Origin: Papaver somniferum
Lineage: Eukaryota > Streptophyta > Magnoliopsida > Ranunculales > Papaveraceae
Reading direction: 5' to 3'
NCBI RefSeq assembly: GCF_003573695.1
Contig: NC_039359.1
Span: forward strand, 158,588,210-158,652,209
DNA length: 64,000 bases
In this document: piece by piece, positions 46,992 to 59,385 of the stretch
Numbering within the stretch: the stretch's first letter is position 1
Layout of the letters: every line of letters begins with the position of its first letter
Program-made: the position numbers and the translations under genes
Notes under the pieces: generated by a model
The model's database searches: none
Seen by the model: the letters and a program-made list of their open reading frames with translations, nothing else
Told to the model about the DNA's origin: nothing

Positions 46992-49883
46992 TTGCAACAA
47001 GAACCTTCTGCAGTAAAGATGGTTAATACAGACAACGGGGGAAATCCTCCACCACCTCCACCTGTCGAGAGGAAGTTAGGAGAGTTGACATCTCCATGCT
47101 TAGATTCGCAACCACTGTATATTACAATCACTAACCCAGTGGAGCTGAAGTCGAATCTACTTCATCATACACCAAAGTTCAAGGGACATCCAGGTGAAAA
47201 TCCAAATCGACACCTTCAACAGTTCCAGAACACAATGACAAGTCTGAGGCATGCAACCGCAGACAGAGATATGGCTATGCTACAAGCCTTCCCGTTCTCA
47301 TTGACAGACTTAGTAGAAGAATGGTTGTATTTTCTTCCTTCAGGGAGTGTTATAACATGGACAGAGATGAAAAAGCTATTTCTGGAGAAATATTTTCCTG
47401 CTTCCAAAGCAGCATCCGTTCGTAAGGAGATTAGTGACATTCTACAAATGTCTGAGGAGTCTCTATATGAATATTGGGAGAGGTATAAGAAGTTGTTGGC
47501 AAGCTTCCCACACCATAATATATCCTCAATACTTATCATTCAATACTTCTACGAAGGATTACTTCCAGAACAGAGGAATTTGAATGATGCGGCTGCCGGT
47601 GGTTCACTTACTGAGAAGACAATCTCGCAGGCAGCCAGTTTGGTTGAGAGTATGGCTTCCAATGCTCAACAATTCTACACCAGAAACAACTTTAATTTCA
47701 GAAGAGTTAGCGAGATAGGAGAGTCTGCACAGTCAGAGAAACGGATGAACAACATAGAGAAGGTAGTACAACGAATGGCGGCAGTGATTATTCCTACTTA
47801 TGAAGAAGAGTCTGAACAGGTGAAAGCTATGTTCCCTAATCAGAGGCCAAAGTATGATCCCTACTCTAATACTTATAATCCAAGTTGGAAAGATCATCCA
47901 AATTTTAGTTATGCAAATCAGCAAGCTGCATCTCTTAATCCGTATGGGCGACAAAATGGTTTTCAACAACCACAGTTCCGAATACAACCTCCACCTCAAC
48001 AGCAAACTCAGAATTCTAGTTTAGAGGAGATGATGAAAATGATGATGCAAAAGCAAGATACAAATGCTCAACGTCAAGATACAATTCTGCAGAAGCAAGA
48101 TATGGCTATAAAGGAATTGCAAACTCAAATTGGACAATTGGCTACAAACATGAATGAAATAAAAGCACAAAATTCGGCAAAGTTGCCATCACAGCCTTTC
48201 GTGAATCCAAGAGCGAACGTTAATGCTGTAACTCTAAGAAGTGGGAAGCAAACAGAAGAGCCAAAACAACAAGAAAAGTTTAGTCACGACTTGGAAGAGG
48301 AAGTAGAAGTGGAAACCGTTCCAAAGGAAAAGCCAACCTCAACTGGCCAACCTAAGGACAAAGTTCTTACGTTTACCACACCACCTCCTTTTCCTAGTCG
48401 TTTTGCCAAGTCAAAGAAGCAAGATTTATACAAGGAGATTATGGATATTTTCAGCAAGGTGCATATCAACATTCCATTTATTGAGGCCATCAGAACGGTA
48501 CCCAGGTATGCCAAGGTTCTGAAGGATTTGTGCACAAGAAAGGAGAGGTTAATTGCTAACGAGATCACTCAGGTGGGAGAAAGTGCTTCAGCTATGTTGT
48601 TGAAGAAGATGCCTGCAAAGTGTAAAGATCCTGGTGGTTTTACAGTACCAATTACTATTGGTGAAAAACAGTTTGAGCGTGTTTTGCTTGATTTGGGAGC
48701 TTCCATAAGTGTGTTGTCAGCCGATGTTTATGATTCATTGAATCTTGGGCCTTTAAAGGAGACAGGGATTATCATTCAATTGGCTAATAAGTCTAACATA
48801 TATCCTAAGGGACTCGTGGAAGACGTGTTGGTGCAAGTGAATGAACTAATCTTTCCGGTTGATTTCTTTGTTGTGGATATGCAAAATGAGGACAATTGTT
48901 CGTCTACTTCATTACTTCTTGGAAGACCATTTATGAAGACTGCTAAGACGAAGATTGATTGTGATACTGGGACACTCACTATGGAGTTTGACAAAGAGGT
49001 TATGCGCTTCAATATTTTTGAAGCCATGCGTTATCCAAGTGATATCCATTCCGCATTTTCTGTTGATGTTATTGGTTCGTTAGCACAACATATGTTTGAT
49101 TTGCACAACAAAGATGAACTTGAATCTGTGCTAAAAAATAGCATAGATTTGGACGTCCATGGCATGCCTAACTTGGATGTTGATATTCCCAAAGAGTTTG
49201 TTGAAACATGTGGTGCTTTTACGGCATCACAAGAAGTTAAAAGAGGTAATATTTCATATATCTCCTTACCTATAACTGATGAAGTTCCTTTACCTTCTGT
49301 TGTGCAGGCACCTAAATTAGAGCTGAAACCTCTACCAGATCACTTAAAGTACGCTTACTTGGGTGATGGGGAAGAGCTTCCAGTCATTATTGCAAAGAAT
49401 CTCACAGCAGTACAGGAAGAACGCCTTCTTCGGGTTCTGAAAGAGCACAAAACGGCTATTGGTTGGACAAATGCTGATATCAAAGGAATTAGTCCAGACA
49501 TGTGCATGCATAGAATCCTAATGGAAGATGATGTAAAGCCAATACGTGATGCTCAGCGTAGGCTTCACCCCCCAATGATGGAGGTCGTGAAGAAAGAGAT
49601 CCTCAAATTACTAAGTGTGGGGGTGATTTACCCAATTTCTGACAGCAAATGGGTTAGTCCGGTGCAAGTGGTGCCTAAGAAATCAGGTGTCACTGTTATT
49701 ATAAATCAAGATGATGAACTTATTCCAACAAGATTTCAAACAGGATGGCGAGTGTGCATAGACTACAGAAAGCTCAATTCGGCTACCCGCAAGGATCACT
49801 TTCCTTTACCTTTCATTGATCATATGTTAGAGAGGTTAGCGGGACATTCTCATTATTGCTTTTTGGATGGTTATTCGGGCTAA
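46992..49883 (+). pseudogene. Athila-2 gag, protease and N-terminal RT in one long frame
   Basis: There are 963 uninterrupted codons starting about 190 bases after the primer site. The order is a Pro-rich N-terminus (about residues 15-30), the retrotransposon gag domain (LQAFPFSLTDLVEEWLY and EKYFPASKAASVR), a Gln/Met-rich region with repeated QKQD motifs, the aspartic protease (LLDLGAS, then LLLGRPFMKT), and RT up to '[13 protein letters not shown]', where a TAA stop cuts it at 49881-49883. I do not see the CCHC zinc knuckle that Athila-1 gag has at the matching place, just before KYDPYSNTYNPSW. The reading frame has survived well, but RT is not completed in this frame. Confidence 0.88.
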
Positions 49884-50227
49884 AATCAAATTGTTATTTC
49901 CCGGAGGATCAAGAGAAGACTACCTTTACTTGTCCTTTCGGTACATTTGCATACATAAGAATGCCATTTGGTCTTCGCAATGCGCCTGCCACTTTTCAAA
50001 GATGTATGGTTAGTATATTTTCTGATTACGTGGAAAACATCATTGAGGTGTTTATGGACGACTTTAGTGTTTATGGCGATTCATTTTATATTTGTTTAAA
50101 TAATCTTGAACTTGTGCTTAAAAGATGCATATACACTAATTTGGTTTTAAACTGGGAGAAATGCCACTTTATGGTAAACCATGGAATTGTACTTGGCCAC
50201 ATCGTTTCCTCTCAAGGCTCGAGGTAG
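49884..50227 (+). pseudogene. Athila-2 RT palm, frame-shifted
   Basis: The RT continues in another frame after one base is missing near 49900. Motifs are [23 protein letters not shown] and FMDDFSVYG with both catalytic Asp residues, then HIVSSQG. It runs out at TAG 50225-50227 because another base is missing near 50218. The palm sequence itself is well conserved. Confidence 0.85.
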
Positions 50228-50901
50228 ACAAGGCAAAGGTAGACTTGATTAGGAACTTACAACACCCCACTTCGGTGAGGGAAATTCGCTCGTTTCTTGG
50301 TCATGCAGGTTTTTATAGGAGGTTTATCAAATATTTCTCCAAAATCTCAATGCCGATGTGCAAATTGTTGCAAAAGGAGGTTGCCTTTAACTTCAACCAG
50401 GAGTGCAAGGATGCCTTTAATAAATTGAAGGAATTGTTGACTACTGCACCAATTATTAAGTCACCTGACTGGAGTTTGCCGTTCGAGTTAATGTGTGATG
50501 CAAGTGATTATGCAGTCAGAGCTATTTTGGGTCAGAAAGTAGACAAGAGGTCACATGTGATTTATTATGCATCAAGGACCCTAAACAATGCTCAAATCAA
50601 CTATTCTACTACTGATAAGGAGTTGTTGGCTATAGTATTTTCATTAGAAAAATTTAGAGCTTATTTGGTGGGTACCAATGTGATTGTATGTTCTGATCAT
50701 GCAGCACTACAATACCTATTAAAAAAGAAGGAGGCTAAGCCAAGACTCATACGTTGGATTCTTTTGCTGCAAGAATTCAATATGGAAATCAGAGATAAGA
50801 AAGGTGTTGAGAATATAGTTGCTGATCATCTTAGTAGACTTGTTGTTTCCGAAGAAGCACTTCCCTTACAAGATCGTTTTCCAGACGAACAACTTTTCTA
50901 A
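50218..50901 (+). pseudogene. Athila-2 RT thumb and RNase H
   Basis: The frame from about 50218 reads [11 protein letters not shown], then [15 protein letters not shown], then RNase H with MCDASDYAV, in which the first catalytic Asp is kept (unlike Athila-1), followed by [17 protein letters not shown] and [10 protein letters not shown]. It ends at an in-frame TAA (50899-50901) just before the integrase zinc-binding region; the same frame then continues ([12 protein letters not shown]). Confidence 0.85.
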
Positions 50902-50943
50902 ATTGAAGAATCAACACCTTGGTATGCTGATATAGTAAACTAT

Positions 50944-51663
50944 TTGGTTACAAGGCAAGTACCTAGTACGATGTCTAACTTTCAAAAGTTAAAGCTTAAT
51001 AAAATAGCCAAGCAGTATGTATGGGATGAGCCCTACTTGTGGAAATATGGTGCTGATCAGATTATTCGCAGGTGCGTACCTAACTCTGAATTTCAATCTA
51101 TTTTATCTTTTTGTCATTCTTATGCTTGTGGTGGTCACTTTGGTGCAAAACGTACCGCTCTCAAAGTCCTTGAGAGTGGCTTTTATTGGCCTACCCTATT
51201 TGAGGATGCAGATGATTTTTGCAAATCTTGTGATAGATGTCAAAGAACGGGCAATCTAGGTGCTCGAAATCAAATGCCCCTCAATCCTATTCTCACTATC
51301 GAGATTTTTGATGTGTGGGGCATTGATTTTATGGGTCCTTTTGTTAATTCGAATGGAAAATTTTATATACTTCTTGCTGTGGATTATGTTTCTAAATGGG
51401 TGGAAGCAAAAGCCACCCCTACTAATGATTCTCAAGTTGTATGTGAGTTTGTGAAGGAATATATTTTCTCTAGACATGGTACACCAAGAGTAGTTATCAG
51501 TGATGGAGGCTCGCATTTCAAGAAATCCTTTCATGCTCTCCTCAAGAAGTACAACATTACACACAAGGTCGGTACGCCATATCACCCACAGACTAGTGGG
51601 CAAGCTGAAATTTCAAATCGTGAGATCAAGTCCATCTTGGAGAAAACCGTTAACACCACATGA
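50944..51663 (+). pseudogene. Athila-2 integrase zinc-binding and catalytic core
   Basis: There are 239 open codons with the HHCC region ([27 protein letters not shown]) and the core motifs [15 protein letters not shown] and [10 protein letters not shown], which supply the D, D and E residues. An in-frame TGA at 51661-51663 interrupts the strand right after LEKTVNTT. This is one of the better preserved domains of the element. Confidence 0.85.
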
Positions 51664-52215
51664 AAGGATTGGAGTTTTAGACTAAACGATGCATTATGGG
51701 CGTATATAACATTATACAAGACGCCGATTGGTATGTCTCCGTATCGATTGGTTTATGGAAAAGCTTGCCATCTCCCAGTTGAACTTGAGCATAAGGCTTT
51801 ATGGGCAGTAAAGATGTGCAACATGGAGTATGAAAAAGCGGGGAAACAAAGGCAACTACAAATCAATGAGCTAGAGGAGATACGTAACGATGCTTACGAG
51901 AGTGCTCGTGTATACAAGGAAAAAACTAAGCTTTTCCATGACAAGATGATTTCTCGAAAGAATTTTGTTGTGGGACAAAAAGTTCTTTTATTTAATTCTC
52001 GTCTTCGTTTATTTCCTGGTAAGCTAAGGTCCCGATGGATTGGACCTTTTGTTATTAGTAATGTTTTTCCTCATGGTGCAGTTGAGATTACTAGTAGTAA
52101 AACCGGGATAACATCCAAGGTCAACGGCCATAGATTGAAGTCATATTACGAAAACTTCTCTACTGAGAAGGTGGACGCAATTAGACTTCAAGATTTACTC
52201 CCTCTGGAGGAGTAG
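51664..52215 (+). pseudogene. Athila-2 integrase C-terminal part
   Basis: After the TGA the same frame continues ([14 protein letters not shown]), then from the ATG at 51733 it runs open through [33 protein letters not shown] and [15 protein letters not shown] to TAG at 52213-52215. It corresponds to 8200-8697 in Athila-1. The GPF region is the C-terminal DNA-binding domain. No chromodomain follows. Confidence 0.85.
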
Positions 52216-53500
52216 TAAGGAGACTGCCAAGTCGGGCCGACGACTTTAAACCAAGCGCTAATGGGAGGAAACCCATAGGTTTTGTATCTTAAACCCTTTT
52301 ATTTTTTGTTTTTATTATTTTCATATCATATTTTAATCCCCATGTTTAATTTCATTGAATCCGGAATCTATCTTAGAAGAGAATTATGACGAATACCTTT
52401 TCGTCAGAAATTTTCAGACTGCGCGTAGTTCAGTCCAGAGACCATAACTGTCAGACTGTTTATCGAAACATTTTCCCTTTTGACACTTTGTAGAAAACAC
52501 TTAGATGAACAACTTTTGTGAAATGGAGTTTTTCCAAAGTCCTTACCAATTTGCACAGTTTTTGCGTTTTATCTGCTGTTACGTCAGAATTCAGAATTTT
52601 CGGTTTTACACATTGAGGACAATGTGAAGTTTAAGTGTGGGGGAGTATTTTGCATATAGATTTATTTTTTTTTTATTTTTTTTTGCATACAACCTTCAAC
52701 TTGTAGAGATTTTAGAGTCATTAGCATACTTCTAGGTATGTTTACATAGAGATTCTGACCGACATAACTGAATTTGGAAGTGTTAGGGAACTACGTTCGG
52801 ATTTCTTACGAATTGGAGTGTTAAATAATGTATTTAATCATGCCGGCGATGCAAATGAGGTGCAGGGAGAAATGCATTATTAGAGTTGCTGATCAATCAT
52901 TAGTGGAGACTACCCATTTTCATATCAACCGAGGCACCAGACCAGATTTCTTTTTTATAAATGACTAAATAGCTTTCTTTTGAGTGTGTGTCACCGCACG
53001 TTAATTCCGGGTAGAATGGTGAGCTACCCAACCTCCCACCAATAGAGGCACTACTTTTTATCTCTTGAGTGCTAATTTTGTCAATCATGAGGGTGACGTC
53101 TATAGATGAAAACCACCTTCTTGTAGTTTGATTTGCAGTTAGCACCATTCTCTCTCTCGCCAACAACATATCCATAGAAACACATCATCATCAACAAGTG
53201 GAGCGACATCAAAATCTACAAGGAAAGTTGAAGACGTTTGAGGTTTACAAGCAACAATTCAAGGAAGAGCAAAAATTTCATATCCAAGTAAAAGCAACAT
53301 ATAATGAGCGGATTTTTATATACATGTTGAAGACTTATTACAAGAGCAAAGAAAATCAAAAGATGAGAATTATTGAAGTTTATGATACGAAGACATTACA
53401 AGTTGTGAAGATCAAAGTGGTAACATACTTCTCACATGGCCATGTTAATTTTATTTCATATTTATTGTTTTAGTTGCAATCTCTCTTCAAGAAAAAAAAA

Positions 53501-53640
53501 NNNNNNNNNNNNNNNNNNNNNNNNNNNNNNNNNNNNNNNNNNNNNNNNNNNNNNNNNNNNNNNNNNNNNNNNNNNNNNNNNNNNNNNNNNNNNNNNNNNN
53601 NNNNNNNNNNNNNNNNNNNNNNNNNNNNNNNNNNNNNNNN
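53501..53640. other. Assembly gap (140 N)
   Basis: The run of N is bordered by A-runs on both sides (from 53492 on the left, 53641-53662 on the right), so the unresolved sequence is probably a long poly(A)-like tract. Reading frames across it are meaningless. Confidence 0.98.
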
Positions 53641-54540
53641 AAAAAAAAAAAAAAAAAAAAAAGGAAAAAAAAAACAAAAAAAAAAAACAAAGAGATTTGC
53701 ATTTAGATTGTTATTTCATCAATAAGGCCATGTGAAAGAAAAACATATAAAGAAGTTCAAACAACAAGGAAATTGAGGAAAAGAGTTAAAAATTGTCAAA
53801 GTTCTGCGAAGTTCAAGAGTTTATCATCAACAGTTGAAGCCGAAGACGAAGACCGAGAAGATGAAGAAGACGAGCTGAAGACTACGTTTCTATTGGATGC
53901 TGTGAGAGTGGTGCTTTCGTCACTGCCGATCGGATGTGAAGGTGGTAAGTACTCCCATCCTTTCTATAGTGGTTAATTTCCTTTCTTAGAGATCATCAGA
54001 AAATATTTTTATTTCCCACGATCTTGTGGGGTGTCCAGAAAAAAATTCGGAAGGTTTCCTTCCCACCATTCAACATGTGTAGGATTATCTCTTCATTCCT
54101 ACCTGCACAAATGTGAGACCCATAAAAAAGCTGTCTTATTGAGTGCAATTATCATAGAATCCTTTTAAGTGAGGCAGAAGTCGAGGCGAAATGCTTATTG
54201 ATCGCTCTCAAACACGCATTCTCTCATTATGGTGTGGTTATTTCTCACTCAAGATTTAAGAATGAATATGTTCTTTGGTGTTTCTAACTTCTTATTACTA
54301 GCATGCAGAAACTCTATGTCCTCATAGCTCTTTGGATGCTTGGGAAGATGGAACGATTTGAAGTTGGAGTAGGTTTTGTGGGTATACCTCTCGTAAGACC
54401 TGACGAGACTATAACTCGTCCACTAGGACACCTAGGGGTTGAAAGGCTTGTTGCACATGCTAAGTGTAACCGTATCCTCGGCGAAATGGAGTTGTTGTAT
54501 TTTGTTTTAAGTTAGGTAGTTTGCTCGAGGACTAGAAAAA

Positions 54541-54558
54541 GCCAAGTGTGGGGGAATT
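54541..54558 (+). other. Polypurine tract of Athila-2
   Basis: GTGTGGGGGAATT lies directly before the TGATAAGTGC start of the 3' LTR. It is very similar to the internal tract at 52634-52645. Confidence 0.75.
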
Positions 54559-56680
54559 TGATAAGTGCATATTTTACATATATGGCAGTCCAGCATTTTA
54601 CAAGGTGTAAAGATGGAATTTAAATATTGTTAAAGGCAGACGTTGTTTCACTCAGGGATGCCATATCCATCTTCGTTATTCAAAACTAGAAATCCCGCAT
54701 GAAGTTTCTTATGCATGGATATCTGTTACAGTGTTGCTCAAGCTGCTACGATTGGCAGTGATGAGGAGGGTTCGGTGATTTATGGAAGACGAGTAGAGAA
54801 GAAGACCTCAAGCCTGGCAGTGAACGTTGCTGCTATTGTTGGTCCGTAGTCATTGGTGATGGGTTTAAGTTTGTCTACTATGAAGAAAAGAAGTGGTGCT
54901 GCTACCGTTGGAAGTAATGAGGAGATGGCGCGATTCTGAGTTGCTGCCTTTGTTGACTGTGAGAACCAGTAATGGAGCTGGTCGTCTGTGATAGTTAAGA
55001 AGAACTCGATGGTGTTGATGGAGCTCGAGAGGTACTGGGGTTTTTAAGATTCCTACCATTATGGTAGTGATCATGATGATCAGGAAATGGAGTTAATGTC
55101 GTGACTATGCCATGGATAGGTGGTTTGCGGCTGACTACTGGTGATGCTGGCAGTGACTAGGAAGAAGTGTTGAGTTCGAGTTTAGGTTGAGCTGGTGTTG
55201 GGCTCGATATCAGGTGAAGCAAGATGGCTTCTTCCATTGGTTCTGGTGGTTAGAAAATGACTGGGATTGTGACTTTGGAATCCTAGTTTGATTGGAAGAG
55301 TGGTTATAGATAAAACATGGAGTTCGAGGAGGTGTAGCTGCTCGAAACTTGAGAGAGAAATCAGCTCGGAAACTAATATTGCTGCCGTTGATTGAATAGG
55401 TTGGATGGAGATGATTAAGCGATGGTTCTGAAGATCGGATAAACAAGGAATCATTGCTACGCGCTGGTAAAGATTGGGTAATATTTAGAAGTCAAAGCTT
55501 GGGCGAGAATTCAGAGTTTTGATAAGTTTTCTTGCTGGAAAACAGTCACCAGGTGAGACTTTTGCTGTTGATTTTGAAGATGAACGGTGGATGATAAACA
55601 CGAGTATAGGGTTTGAGTAGGCTAAGGAGAGGTGGGTGTTTATCAGATTCGAAATTTCAGCTACAAAAAACTATAAATAGAGGGTCGAATAGCCAGCAGA
55701 ACTCATCTCCTCAACCTCAGTTTCACGCTCATAACCTGTTCGTAAAAAGTCTTCACAGAAGCAGAAAGTGTTCATACATGCAACAGTAGCAGAAAGGTTA
55801 TAACAACAAGGAGACAATGGCTGATCTCTTGCAACAGAGGCAGCAGTAGCTAGAGTTCTTCTACAACAACAGTTTGCTTTCTATAACCTCCATTATGTCT
55901 AGATAATTTACTTATTTGATTGAGGATGAATTCTAAGTACTATATATGATTTGATTTAGTATATGAATCTGTTCAGATTTCTTCATATGATTATTGGTTG
56001 TGTTTATTATTAAAAATGAATATGATTGATTGATAGATTGTTTAGGTGGCCAACTGAATATATTTTTTAACTCAATCTAATGCTAATAAGGGTTAGGATA
56101 TCCGTAATTGTTGAATAATTTCTTACACAAGTAGAGAACGTGAGACCTTGCGGAGGGATTCCGTAAAGCAATCGCGTGTAAACACAACACTAGAAAGTAG
56201 ACCGAGCGTACTGAGTCTAACTACTAGGATTAAACCTAAATTCACATACCATAAAGCATTCGACTGAATTACATCTTGTAAGCGTAACTCAAAGTGGTTC
56301 AGACGGATAGACTCTGGCGACTAAGCGTACCTGTTGTCCAGTGGCTTAAGGGATTTTGGAGATAGCTAAGCGTACTTGTTATCTTACGGTTAGTAATAAT
56401 CTATGATTAATGATGAATGGATGAATATAATACTTTGATAATATTTAGTTACGAAGAAGGATTCCTCGATCATCTCTCTCCATATTGTTTGCAATCTTAA
56501 TTAGTTTTCATTGCTTTATTATTTATTTAGCTTTTGAATCTAAAACAAAAACCCCCATTTGTGACATTTTTGACAACTAAAATCCCTGCTCTTCGTGGGA
56601 ACGATCCTTGCTTCCATTATATTACCAGCTAATTGTGTGAAAATAAGATAATTAATTTGTTGAGCCTACGACACCCATCA
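54559..56680 (+). repeat. 3' LTR of Athila-2, with internal deletion
   Basis: The first 25 bases match the 5' LTR, then 410 bases equivalent to 42387-42796 are missing, and the match resumes at ggcagtccagc. The remainder is co-linear with the 5' LTR, without the nested solo LTR. The TATA box is at about 55672-55681. Confidence 0.9.
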
Positions 56681-58801
56681 TAAGCTTTCGCTTTAACCAA
56701 GTTTATCTTATATTCTTGATGAAAGTCAAAATATGATCATGTGAAAATCACCTTATAACATCTTATATGATTTGTGTGAGACGGTCATTTTATGTAGACT
56801 CGGAATGTTTCCTGTTGATCATTCGATCACTTGAAAATTGTTTCAAAACTAATAGTTTGTGTGAGACATCTATTGTCGTCTTCTAAGAATGTTTCAATGA
56901 TTTAATTAGGAGTTTAGAACAAATAACCATGGTTGGATATAGAAAAGTATGCATACTTTTATGCTAACTGTTGCAAGTTATTCCAACTCCGGGAACCATA
57001 GTATGCATACCCGTATGCGTACTAGTTGATTAATGAAAGTCCGGGAAGTTAGTATGTACCAGTATGCGTATTGGCGTGAGTTTCAAGTTTCGGGATTTAA
57101 CTGAGTTTGGAAGGTATGCATACTCGTTCGCATACTGGCCAACCCAAACTTAGTCCGGCCACCTAGGTATGCGTACCCGTTTGCATACTTGAGTAGGTTA
57201 TGTTCTAAAATCTATTTGTTCATGAACTAATACATTTATATATTAAGAAATGAAATATTTTGCAAACCGTGGCTATATTGTTCATGAATTAATTCGAGTG
57301 AATCAAAATCGATTATGCTTCAAGTTTGTCTTGTATACTTCTATGAGAATATAAACAATTGAACAACTCTAGAACTAGTTTCATTTGAGTCATTTGAACT
57401 AGTTATGGCTAAGATAGATAAGGTTGATATGAAAGTGTTCATATGGGTAACTTCAGTTAACTATTGCTGAGCCAACAAGGTGTACACGTTTAGGTACGGT
57501 TACTCATATCTAAATGAAGTCACTTTTCATTTGTGTGTAACAAGCTAAGTTCGATCTAACAGATGAAAGATAGTAGATTGAGTCTAATCAGGTTTTCATC
57601 TAACGGTGAATATTAAATGCTTTGTTACCAAGGTAACATTGATTGCAAACCCTGATTTGAAGACTATATAAGGGAGAACTCTAAAAAAACTGGGAAACCT
57701 AATCCACACACCTCCTGTGTGATACTAGTTTCGACTAGAGTCGATTCTCCTTTAACCTTAGGTTTTTCCAAAACCCTGTAGGTTAACGACTTAAAGACTT
57801 CATTGGGATTGTGAATCCAGACCCAACTATTTCTTTGTAGTTGTGTGTTATGATCTTGATGTTTTCTATTGTATTGAGTACTATCTTCTCTAATATTTGC
57901 TCGAGATTTAATCTCCGATAGGCAGGATAAAAAGTAGTCACAAACATCTTCGTATCATTGTTTGTGATTCCACAATATCTTGTTTCTCTACCTTACGATT
58001 AATATCATTGTGAGGTGATTGATATTACTAGGATGTTCTTCGTGAACATAAGTTCGGTGTATCAATTGGTTCCTGTTCACCTTGATTTATCAAAAGACGG
58101 TACAAAACTCATAGGTATATATGTGGGAGACATATTTATCTATTCAATATACTTTTCTGTGTGAGACAGATTGTTTTATCAAGTCTTCGACTTTGGGTCG
58201 TAGCAACTCTTAATTGTGGGTGAGATCGGCTAAGGGAATCAAGTGCGCAGAGTCCGACTGGGATTCAGAGGTGTAAGGAACGCGACTGTACCTTGATCAG
58301 TGTGAGATTGGTTAGGGCTCAACTACATTCCAGTCCGAAGTTAACTTGGAGTAGGCTATTGTCTGTAGCGGATTAATACAGTATGGTTTTCAAATCTGGA
58401 TTACATCCCGGGGTTTTTCTGCATTTGCAGTTTCGTCGTTAACAAAATTTCTAGTGTCTGTGTTATTTTTTTCCCCATTATATTTTTTTATATAATTGAA
58501 ATATCACAGGTTGTGCGTTTGTTCAATCAATTGTGAATCCAACCTCTGGTTGTTGATTGAATTGATTGACAATTGGATATTGGTTTTTGATACCGTCCAA
58601 GTTGTTTCATATAATAATCAGGCTCGCTGATTTCTATCTGTTTGATTTGTTGATTACATTAAAAACAGAGATATAACTCTTGGATATATTTCTTGATTGA
58701 GCTCGTTTTATTAGTTGGTGCTCTCAGAATCATATTGGAGTTAGTCCATACAGATTTCTAAGCAAAATATTGGGTGAGCTTGTTAGACCCCCGCTTTCTC
58801 A
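56681..58801 (+). repeat. Sirevirus LTR D, right part
   Basis: It resumes after the duplicated TAAGC (56681-56685) and runs through palindromic gtatgcatac motifs (56945-57195) and the TATA box (57663-57672) to the LTR end CTTTCTCA at 58801. No primer site follows, so this is the terminal 3' LTR of the Sirevirus cluster. Confidence 0.88.
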
Positions 58802-59385
58802 ACATGATTCGTCAGTTAAAAAGCTTCACCCTATTGGTTGGAATAAAGTAACTAAAGCAGTGATCATAATAAGGAACTTCTTATGAAAAGATCTGGAATT
58901 TACATCAACAACCTAACTCCATTTGTGGAAGTCTATGCAGTGAAAAATATCTCAACCAACAACCGATTCTACAAGACATTGATATTATACCGTCTTCCTC
59001 CAGCACTCAATGGAGACAATTAGCGTCGCTCGTCCCTACCATGCAACAATTGATTTTTCACTGTATTGGAAATGGGTTATCAACACCAATAGAAGCCAAC
59101 TGAATTCCACACTCCACAAACCTAGACCCAGCTCAATGTTACCCTATCCGAAAAATAGCTGATATCATTGATCCGATCTCTCATAACTGGAAACAGGAAA
59201 AATTAAGCACCCAACCCAATCATACAGCTCATAAAATAATATACATCCACCTACCCCAACATTGCCCCCAAGACAAAATAATCTGTCCCCATTCAAAATC
59301 TGGAAAAACACTACTTCATCAGGATACAAAAGTCTCATTAACCCAAGGTCAACATACTCAAAACCCACTTCCACCTACAAAATTC

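Larger units (their letters stand above)
52216..54558 (+). other. Athila-2 3' non-coding region
   Basis: There is no env-like frame. An internal purine-tract-like block (cattgaggacaatgtg, then gtgtgggggag) is at 52611-52650. The conserved block actcgtccactaggacac is at 54413-54472. The true purine tract precedes the 3' LTR at about 54541-54558. The N gap is at 53501-53640. Short frames here are not supported as genes. Confidence 0.65.
42362..56680 (+). mobile_element. Athila-2: Ty3/gypsy Athila element with target duplication
   Basis: It is a complete insertion of 14,319 bp bounded by TGATAAGTGC...CACCCATCA and flanked by TAAGC at 42357-42361 and 56681-56685. It has two LTRs, a tRNA-Asp primer site, gag-protease-RT-RNase H-integrase, a long 3' non-coding region and a purine tract. 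The 5' LTR carries a nested solo LTR, and the 3' LTR carries a deletion of about 410 bp. Pol is broken by stops and frameshifts. A 140-base run of N at 53501-53640 means that part of the 3' region is unresolved. Confidence 0.93.

Noticed and set aside
46992..49883. A 963-codon uninterrupted frame that could be mistaken for a host gene.
   Set aside because: It contains retrotransposon gag, aspartic protease and RT motifs, lies directly after a primer binding site and sits between two LTRs.
53436..53735. Reading frames running through the N block.
   Set aside because: They consist of N and poly(A)/poly(T) translation.
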